Assembly (NCBI GenBank): GCA_009602735.1
Contig: WELA01010114.1
Coordinates: 221,832 to 285,831, forward strand
Direction: 5' to 3'
Source of the DNA: Mesotaenium endlicherianum
Lineage: Eukaryota > Streptophyta > Zygnematophyceae > Zygnematales > Mesotaeniaceae
Length of the DNA: 64,000 nucleotides
Part shown: one piece after another, positions 56,309 to 64,000 of the stretch
Layout of the letters: each line of letters opens with the position of its first letter
How positions within the stretch are numbered: position 1 is the stretch's first letter
The notes under the pieces: generated by a model
Databases searched by the model: none
Told to the model about the DNA's origin: nothing
The model's input: the letters and a program-made list of their open reading frames with translations, nothing else
Made by a program: the position numbers and the translations under genes

Positions 56309-56313
56309 TTGGT

Positions 56314-58710
56314 CGTACACGGTGTGCGATGTTGGCGGTGCGTTTGATGTGAGATATTAGCTCGAAAGTTAGAGAGACGCCTGTGGACTATCCATAATGT
56401 ATAATTGTCAAAGTTAGTCAAGTATTTGTCAGTAGGAAGGGACATCACGGCTTCATAAAAAGATAAGGTACGTGTAATTAGACGCCAATAATTTGGAATG
56501 AGGGAGTAGATGTAGGTAAATAGGAACCCTTCAAAATTAAAGTCAACTTGCGCTGAACACCATTAGTAGGTTAGACACTTGGTCAACGCTTAATCGTGAG
56601 TAGGTTCAATCGCTCTTAAATGCTGTCAAAAACATTTGAGACATTGGCCCTGGGATGGAGGGCTACGCAACCCGTGCTTATTACTCAAAATGTCACGGGA
56701 TCATAAGCATTAGTAACCACATCGTGTTTGAGTTTGTCCAAATTTGTCGATATTTCAAAAACCAACTTGTAGTGTCCGACAAATTTCTAAGTCGAGTTAA
56801 GTGGGTCACAGTTTGGGGATATTTCAACATCGTTCAAGCCGTTTGACAAAGGCTTCAAGTTTGTGAGATTGCGCAAACTTGAAATTACACTTTGGGCATC
56901 ACAACTTGAAAAATATTAGTAGGATAATGCTGAACATGAGAGTATTTTTGAGAGAACGGGTTTTGTTCAAGTCCTTTGAGCAAACAACTACGATGCAACT
57001 TAACCTGAAATTGAATCACGCAAGGACTAGGTGTCAGTGACCAAAAAAGTTGAACACGAAGGTGTCCGCACCACGAGAGCTACTTTCGGGCGACACAATA
57101 TTGAAGTAGGCAAAACGTCCTTGTCAAGTTAGGGTCAATTTTGAAGAGAAAAAACCTATAGTGGAGCTCAAACTAGGACGCAAAAGTACAAATATTGGGA
57201 CACCGGGGAGGGGGACGCTTTGGGTCACTCGGGGTTTGGAAGGTGGGACAAGCGGTAAGTAATTTAGGAAGCAGAGGTTGGGCACGCTTACGTATGGTAG
57301 GACGACAAAGAGAGCCGCAAACAAGGACGCACGGATACTATTTGTATGGAGGAAAACTCACAACGAAAGAGTGAGAATCAAATCAATGATAGAGTATATA
57401 TGCAGTTATAGAGTATGATATGCGACTAGAATAAAGACTAGGGTAGAGAATGGGCAAATATAATGCATATAGGCAGAATGGTACAAGTGCAAATTGAATT
57501 CGTGCGGATTTTTTGTAACTACTTATATCCTATGGTTACCTATCGCGGTAATGCTATATACTCTCTTGTCTAAAGGTACCTAGACCTATATCAAAAATTG
57601 TTTCAGTTGTGACTATACTCTATTATATTCTAGTGATATATGTCCATATTCTCTTTAGCCTTGCTACATTGTAACTGTAACTTATCTCTGGCTTTCTATT
57701 AGGTTTAGTTGGACTTCAGTAGTTAGAATGTTAGAAGCTGCTTTCTATGTTGAGTAGGAAATGTGAGTAGGAGGTGATTTCATTTTTGTGAATTTCCCTC
57801 TTTTCCAGACTTCAATTTGAACGTTTGTCTAATTTGTAAGCATTAGAAGGTGTTTGGAGTGCTTGGTCGTACTTATCATGCTTATGTACCAAGCAAAATG
57901 CCGACTCAAAGTTGTATCAAGTAAAGGCCAAGTCTTCAAGAGACCATTATAACAAATTGTCCTCAATTTTCCCAACTTGTCCCCAACTTTCCAGAATTCC
58001 CCCCCCCTCAATTTCAGACCCAAAAATTGGACTCAAGTTCGTACAACTGCAGTATCCGTAAAGATTGGGAGGTGAAGCGCTGGCGCGCGCATTTCCACGT
58101 GGTTCCCTATGCTTCCATCCGCTTCCATCCCAGCGCCGACAAGTTCCATGGTGGGTTCGAAGTGGTTTGCACCAGTTTGAAGTTAGAACCCAGCGACTCC
58201 TTCGTACCGTACAGACCCCCAAAGCGTACATTCCCGGGACTTGGACTAGCAGGGGGCCAGGGACTGCCAGGTAAACTTCACTCGAGCAGGAAGGTCACTT
58301 AGTGAGTGCCCTGCATGTCACAATCAAGAAGTCTTGTCAAAATCTTTCTTCATCCATGGTCGACATGAAGCACCAGTCATTGCTCGTAAAGTTCGATGGT
58401 CAAGCTCTGAGCTGAATGCAGGAACATCTGGCCATAAGCTCGTCGACCATTTTTTACTGTTGCTCTCGCAGCCGGCCTCCAGCTCATGCCCGTAACGAAG
58501 ACCGCTCTAAGTGCATGATTCCGCTCACAATTGTTGCCAAACGTTCGACTTCCACGTTTATTTATTTGAGCTTGCAAGCCTATAGAGTACTGGGATTTCA
58601 CCCTCAGAAATTCTTTCTGACGCTGGAAAAGGAAAGGCGCTTCAATCCTTCTACATCTTCAGGCACAAAGCATCGGGAGTAGCAGCACATCATACTCGAG
58701 CTGTGTCCAA
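56314..58710. other. Mostly AT-rich unassigned DNA
   Basis: No domain recognised. A GC-richer island at about 58050-58290 has a 91-codon open frame and a good donor-like CAG/GTAAAC at 58270. It could be a 5' untranslated exon of the small ORF that follows, but nothing proves this. Confidence 0.4.
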
Positions 58711-58911
58711 ATGGTCATGGACGCTAACATGACTTATCAACTCATTTGCGGAGGCTTTTTTGTTTTTACAACGGTTGGTTCTTTCATTGGCACCTGCGCT
58801 GTCAGTGGAGCTTGCCACGAGTGCATTGAAGTTGCAAGGGAGTACAACCCAGCGCCGGCTGTGATGTCAGTTGTATGGCCCCCACCGTTCCAGTTTATTA
58901 AGAGACCTTAA
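58711..58911 (+). CDS. Possible small single-pass membrane protein, unrecognised
   Basis: 66 codons. MTYQLICGGFFVFTTVGSF begins a hydrophobic helix of about 20 residues, followed by a Cys-containing GACHECIEVAREYNPAP segment. That amphipathic, ordered look is unlike the random frames nearby. The tail may run past a splice donor, since ATGTCAG/TTGTATGG is donor-like, so the true C-terminus may differ. The GC island 400 bp upstream could carry its promoter. I know no matching family. It could be chance. Confidence 0.3.
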   Translation: MVMDANMTYQLICGGFFVFTTVGSFIGTCAVSGACHECIEVAREYNPAPAVMSVVWPPPFQFIKRP

Positions 58912-60645
58912 GGTCTGCTCAACTCAGTCGAGCACTGAAGACTCTCTAGGCAGGTTCACTTTATCTAGGGGCTTCAAACGATGCATACAAAGGGCCAGAT
59001 TCATGTCCCACTGAAGTTCTAGCTTTAACCCGGAGGTCATATACTCCATGGCCTTAGGAGCTGACATGACAGATTGAAAGACTTGCAAATGAAGCAAGGA
59101 TAACCTTGAGATTAGTTCTAGCTGCATATATGTTTTCTCGTAGATTCAGGGAGAAAAAGGTCGCTTGAGCTTGCAAGGTGACAAAAGCTTCTCAGCTCCA
59201 TCAAGCATACATGTGTGCTAGCTATGGCTCTTGGAATGATGATGATCCCAGCTATGCACCACGTGGCATGATGCATGTGGCTCAAACAGGGGATATGAGT
59301 AACCATCTGCATGGAGTACACAAGTCTAGAAAGGAATTATTCTAGTCAACATTGTTTCTGGAGTCGGATATATCATCGGAGAATTGAAGCTGTGTAGAGG
59401 CCATGGAATGTGCCTAAGTATGTGTATATAGTATTCAAAATTAGCATGCATTGCCCATGGATTTTCTTGGGGTATCAGAAGTCATTCCCTGCTTGATATA
59501 CAGATGTAGACTCTAGAGGATACATAAAGGTGTTATTTGATATCTTTTGATAGTTGCAAGCGCCCTTGTAACAATCACCGCATAAGTTACATTCAATCTA
59601 TAGGTTGTCAAGTAATTTGTCCGCTCAGTCTTGTACATTGCGTGGTTGCAAAATTGTGCACTTCTCTTAAGGGAATACACATGTATAGACACCACAACAT
59701 TCCAATCTTACTTATGAAAACTGAATCGTAACATGCACCATAATCTGCAACTTATTACGTGCAGACGTGCTGCATCTGTGGAAGATACCTGAGTATGTTC
59801 CAGTAACACTTGAATGATGAGAACCCCAAATGTAATCCTTGTCCCTCTTCTTATCAAGCTAACTGCCACTTTATTTCTGTATATTTTTTCAGTCATCACT
59901 TAAGAGATGTTACCGATTGAGACTTGAGAACGAGCGTTCTTAGGCTGGAATATCTCTGCTGTCGTACTTGAAGTCAGATAATGGCATTCCTCATGCTACT
60001 GATCTGTAATTGGTACAGGAACAATGACCTGAAGTCTATGTACGTCAAGCGTACCAATTTTGTAGCTGAGCCATATGAGAAGAATGTCTAAAAAACAGAA
60101 CCACTTTGCACCAAGTCACTATTGACAACTCCGGACCGACACAAAATTGTCGCAATTGCAGCATGCTCATAGAGGAATGAACTTGTTGACAGACATGAAC
60201 ACCTGATCAAGGCCAGAACCTGCTCAAGAATATTGCAAAAGACTTGGTCACTGACCTATTCCACGAGCTTCGTCACTTGGTGGTCTAACTAGTAGTAAGA
60301 GATTATTTTCTACGATTCAATGAAAGGAAGCATCGTAATATTTTGATGCTTCCAGTATGCATATGTTGAACACCTGATGTGCACCTCTACTGCTAAACCA
60401 TATCTGCCTCTCTTAGAGGCGAGGAGAAGACCTTTGCTGCTAGTGGTTACGTGTACAAAACAGCACTCTTTCTTCTCGGCTGCGTCTGAACAGAATCCTT
60501 CTGGTCTAAATGTCAACTATCAATTGCCAATGCCTAAGTACCCAAACGAGGGCCCAGCGCATCACACCATTTCACCCATGGCTGAAGCCTGACGCCCCAA
60601 GAGCCCATAAATTTAGACAGATTACTGTAAACCCCGTGGTGCTGC
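58912..60645. other. Unassigned DNA downstream of the ABC transporter gene
   Basis: No recognised gene. A forward stretch at 60490-60591 (after a possible acceptor, reading NPSGLNVNYQLPMPKYPNEG) could be a terminal exon of the small gene to its left, with very weak support. The ABC transporter 3' UTR should occupy the right end on the minus strand; no AATAAA was seen there. Confidence 0.35.
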
Positions 60646-62499
60646 TCAGCTAATGGAGTTCATCTGGCGCTGCGTGAGCTTGGCATACTCCCCACCTATC
60701 AGGAGAAGCTCGTCGTGCGAGCCCACCTGCAAATATACATAAATGTCGCCAGACCTTAGGCTCAACATTACATCAATTTAGCGCTGAATCGACAGCTTAT
60801 GACTCAAATATTTGCGGTCGTAAGCCGCTGCTCAAAGACAGGGCCCCTTCACTCAGTTTGTCAGAAGAAGGCCAGGGATGCAGACAAGTTCAGCGATCAT
60901 TCAGTCAGTACTATTGCAGAGTGATCTCATAATCTTCAGGCATAGTCATATAAACGCAGGAAGCCGGCAGCTGCAACGCACATTATGAAACAGTCCCCAA
61001 TGCAGCAACGGGAGAAGCATAGCCGACACGCTCAGAGACGTGGACAGCGTCTGATGTTCTCGCCACCCGTCCAAAGAATCAGTACAAGTAACTATCGCAG
61101 TTCATGTTAGCATGCATAGAAGGTAAGGTCCAGCTGGAGCATTTCGTGACCCCCTAGCTGTGATGGAAACGTGTGAGAGACTCAGAGAGGGATTTCACCT
61201 CCGCCACCTGGCCGCCCTTCATGACGACTATTCTGTCGGCAGCTCTCACAGTCGACAGCCTGCCATCCCCACCCAGCCCACCAGCAATGATGATTCACAA
61301 GCATCAGCACTCGCACGCACGCACGCACGCACGCATACACACACGCACATGCACTCACTCACTTTTGCATCTCTCCCCACTCTCCCCCCTCTCTGCTCTC
61401 TTTACCCTCTCTCTTCCCCTCTCTTTCCTCCCTCCCTCAGACGCCTGCTAAAGTACATAAGCATGGGCATCTATTTTCGGTTGGGAATGTGCCAGCAAGT
61501 GCATGTGTGTAGCATATATTCCCATGTAGCCCTTTGCATATCCATCATGTAGATAATCATTCAGAAAAAAATTGCGCTGATGTATATAAGTACACCAAAA
61601 TACATGTACATTCATGTGGACATATATGCATAAAAAAACATATAAAGAGAGAGTTGCACAAACACAGCTCTTCAGTTGAGCACCTCAGGCTGGCAGGCCC
61701 CTCTGGAGTCCCCAAAAAGCTCTCCCCTCAAGACTCCTCCAAAACTAGCAGGCAAGCAGTAGGTGCAGAACAACGCATTAAATATTTGTGTGCAGAAGTG
61801 CAACCAAACCGGGCGATGGGCGCTAGAAAAAGAACTGCAGATAAGCAATGACTCAATTGTAGAGATCAGGGGAGAGCATTTGTGAGAGTGCATACCTGTG
61901 GGCAATGACGAGGACAGTTCGCCGGCCCTGTCCCTTATCGTCCCGCATTGCTCTGTCTAGCGCAACCTGGCAAATCCACAACCAAGAGCACACGACTAGA
62001 GAAGAGTGTAAGCTATGACATCGACTCTGGGGGTTGCAGAGCTGTGCGTGTGCCAAGTGGCAGCCCACGACCCTCTTTGCATGCCAGGTCAGCACCCTCC
62101 AAGAAATGCCAGCTCAGCGCAAGCGTTCTTACATTGACTCACATCTGCCCACCCATGCATCAGGCAGGCAAGCAGGGCCAAAGGTTCTAGAAGAGCTAAC
62201 GCTTATCAAGCATGTGAATGTCTGCCCCTGCCTCATTTCGGAACAAGAGAGAGAGACGGTGAACACGTCAGCGCACGCACTTTGATGGTCTGCTGAGATG
62301 ATGTGAGAAGGGGCCACAGGCGATAACAATAAGCACGTGAGTGGGGAGCAACCAACCCTGAGTTCCTTCCTCCACATCTCAGCAAACACAACGCTGCTGC
62401 TGCTTCTGCGTGCTGTATGCTGCGTGCTGACGAGCAATGCTTGAGATGCGCCCCGTGAAACTCTGTGATCTGCTATATGCGTGCGCACGCGCGCTCATG

Positions 62500-62533
<34 letters not shown>

Positions 62534-63932
62534 CATGAGCGTGTCTGTGCATTACGTTGATTCTAGAAAACTAAGTGATAAGCCCCATTGTCACGCTCTA
62601 GCTAAGGGCGTAAGGAGTGGCAGACAGACAGACGGACAGTCAAGCGAACACACAGAATGGCAGGCAGGCAAACCGGGGGCAAAGACACACAAAAGAAAGA
62701 GAGACAGAGAGACAAACAGACAGCCAGACAGACAGACCAAACACGCAGACAAACATGCAGACAAACTGCAGACGGAGAGACAGGCCAACGACAAACACCG
62801 GCTGGCAAATGTACAGACAAAAAGACAGACAGACAAGGCAGGCGGGCGCCCCCCCCCCCACCTGCACGTCAAGTGGCTGGCAGGTCGACAGGCAGACAAC
62901 ACAGGACAGGCAGATAGACAGACAGACAGACAGATAGACAGACAGACGGAAGGGACAGACGGGCCCTCCCACCTGCACGTTGTGCTCGCTCTCGGCGTCT
63001 AGCGCGCTGGTGGCCTCGTCCAGCACCAGCACGGCGGGCTTGCGCACGAGCGCGCGCGCGATGGCAATGCGCTGCTTCTGCCCGCCACTCAGCCGCGCGT
63101 TGTCGACAGGTGTCGCGTATCCGGCGGGCAGCGAGGCAATGAAGGCGTCGGCGTTGGCCTGCCGGGCGGCGTGCCGGATGTCGTCCATCTGGACCGTCGA
63201 GCTGGCGCCGTACGCGATGTTGGCCGCCACGTCGGTGCTGAACAGCCTCGGCTCCTGCAGGTGCATGCATGTGTGCATGTATGTGAGCGTGCGTGCGCAT
63301 GCACGTGAGCACGCGCGCATGCGTGCATACATGCAGCGGAGAAGAGTCAGGTGCAAGGCAGATGCGTATATGCATGTATGTTTCTGTGCGCGCGGGTATG
63401 CGTGCGTGCACCAAAAGAGTCGGGCGCCAGGCATGCACATGCAACTGCAGCATGTAGTCTGACACGCCCTTCACCGGTCTCTGCTGAACACACTTGCCTC
63501 TTGCAGGTGCTGCAGGTGCAGGTGCATGCACCGAATTGCAGGCAAGCCAGCACACAAGCACCGCTTTAGAAACAGCAAGGAGCCTGCTGTTCGTGTGCGT
63601 TGGGTGCATGCATTCCAGGACATGTCAGACTCGTTCACGCGTCCAAAAGGAGATAGACAAAAGGTGAAGAGGGGAGGACGTCGGAGGTGCAAGAATGGCG
63701 GACAGAGATGCGCGGGGGGGCAGAAGAACAACAGAAGGATAATAGAAGAAATTTTTATATCCAAGTCAGGCTTGGAGGCTGTTCCCCAGAGGGGAAGGGC
63801 TCGAGAGGGAGAGCAGTAAGAGGAGGACTTTTCCCGAGGGCAGGTGCAAGCGCGTGCCTGGCTGACGACGCCGAGGTGCTGCCGGAACCAGCCGATGTCG
63901 AGCTCCTGTAGCGGCACGCCGTCAATAAGCAC
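60646..63932 (-). CDS. ABCB-type ABC transporter, C-terminal nucleotide-binding domain (5' part beyond window)
   Basis: Five exons: 63932-63858, 63254-62973, 61966-61896, 61259-61199, 60726-60646 (stop). Phases match at all joins. Visible motifs: [20 protein letters not shown] and GVVSQEPRLFS (Q-loop), [16 protein letters not shown] (ABC signature), [20 protein letters not shown] (Walker B and D-loop), [20 protein letters not shown] (H-loop), then [14 protein letters not shown] and a C-terminal [14 protein letters not shown]. Walker A and the membrane domain must lie right of the window. The SQEP Q-loop and the GSHDELL tail are typical of the ABCB (MDR/TAP) subfamily, exporters that couple ATP hydrolysis to substrate efflux. 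Full-length versus half-size and location cannot be told. The first intron begins GC instead of GT. All catalytic motifs in view are intact. Confidence 0.93.
62500..62531. repeat. TG dinucleotide microsatellite
   Basis: About 15 GT/TG units inside the second visible intron of the ABC transporter gene. Confidence 0.85.
62615..62955. repeat. CAGA/GACA tetranucleotide repeat field in an ABC transporter intron
   Basis: About 340 bp dominated by imperfect GACA units with GGCA and CAAA variants, ending just before the Walker B exon (62973). The arrangement suggests an old expanded tetranucleotide array that has since mutated. Confidence 0.8.
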
Positions 63933-64000
63933 CTGTGCCGTGAGGATGCACCGCAAGGGAGAGAACAAGAGAGAAGAACAAAAGGAGGGGGGGGGGGGGG

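Noticed and set aside
58027-58302. 91-codon forward ORF in a GC island
   Set aside because: No homology or structure recognised; better explained as an untranslated exon or chance.

Overview
This is nuclear DNA from a photosynthetic eukaryote of the green (Viridiplantae) lineage. It carries a light-harvesting chlorophyll a/b protein gene with a transit peptide, spliceosomal introns of 0.2-4 kb, chromodomain Ty3/gypsy retrotransposons and a DIRS-like element carrying a cytosine methyltransferase. The retroelement mix, the plant-type PP2C-kinase fusion and the very simple-repeat-rich introns fit a streptophyte (charophyte-type) alga best, but that placement is inference. Exons below were placed by hand from protein similarity, GT/AG consensus and continuity of reading phase.

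Left part (1-31 kb) holds host genes. The 3' four exons of a strictosidine-synthase-like six-bladed propeller gene run rightward (about 294-3174). A complete three-exon LHCII gene runs leftward (5163-3999). After 6.7 kb without a recognisable gene (AT-rich, then GC-rich low-complexity DNA) comes an 18.6 kb leftward gene (30462-11860) whose product joins an N-terminal PP2C phosphatase to a C-terminal Ser/Thr kinase. Both halves keep their catalytic motifs but carry very large low-complexity insertions. Diverging from it is a tiny three-exon gene for a twin CX9C (COX23/CHCHD7-type) mitochondrial protein (32050-32536).

Middle part (33-56 kb) is a retrotransposon graveyard with one young element. 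A decayed leftward DIRS-like element (about 38516-34150) encodes a retropepsin, a C5-cytosine DNA methyltransferase, a reverse transcriptase and a DIRS-type RNase H. It is split by a solo LTR with odd 53-bp flanking repeats. Next is a leftward Ty3/gypsy chromovirus (39802-47658) with internally deleted pol but an intact extra 556-codon ORF beyond pol. After a gag-like fragment and a minisatellite comes a young, apparently intact rightward chromovirus (49632-56308) with 503-bp LTRs, a 5-bp target duplication and separate gag and pol. In both chromoviruses pol lies in the -1 frame of gag, and each overlap contains a canonical slippery heptamer followed by a stem-loop.

Right part (56-64 kb) is mostly unassigned sequence with one weak small-protein candidate, then the 3' five exons of a leftward ABCB-type ABC transporter (nucleotide-binding domain without its Walker A exon, which lies beyond the right edge). 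Four single N bases mark assembly gaps; one (14746) appears to remove a kinase exon and another (44481) sits between duplicated contig ends.
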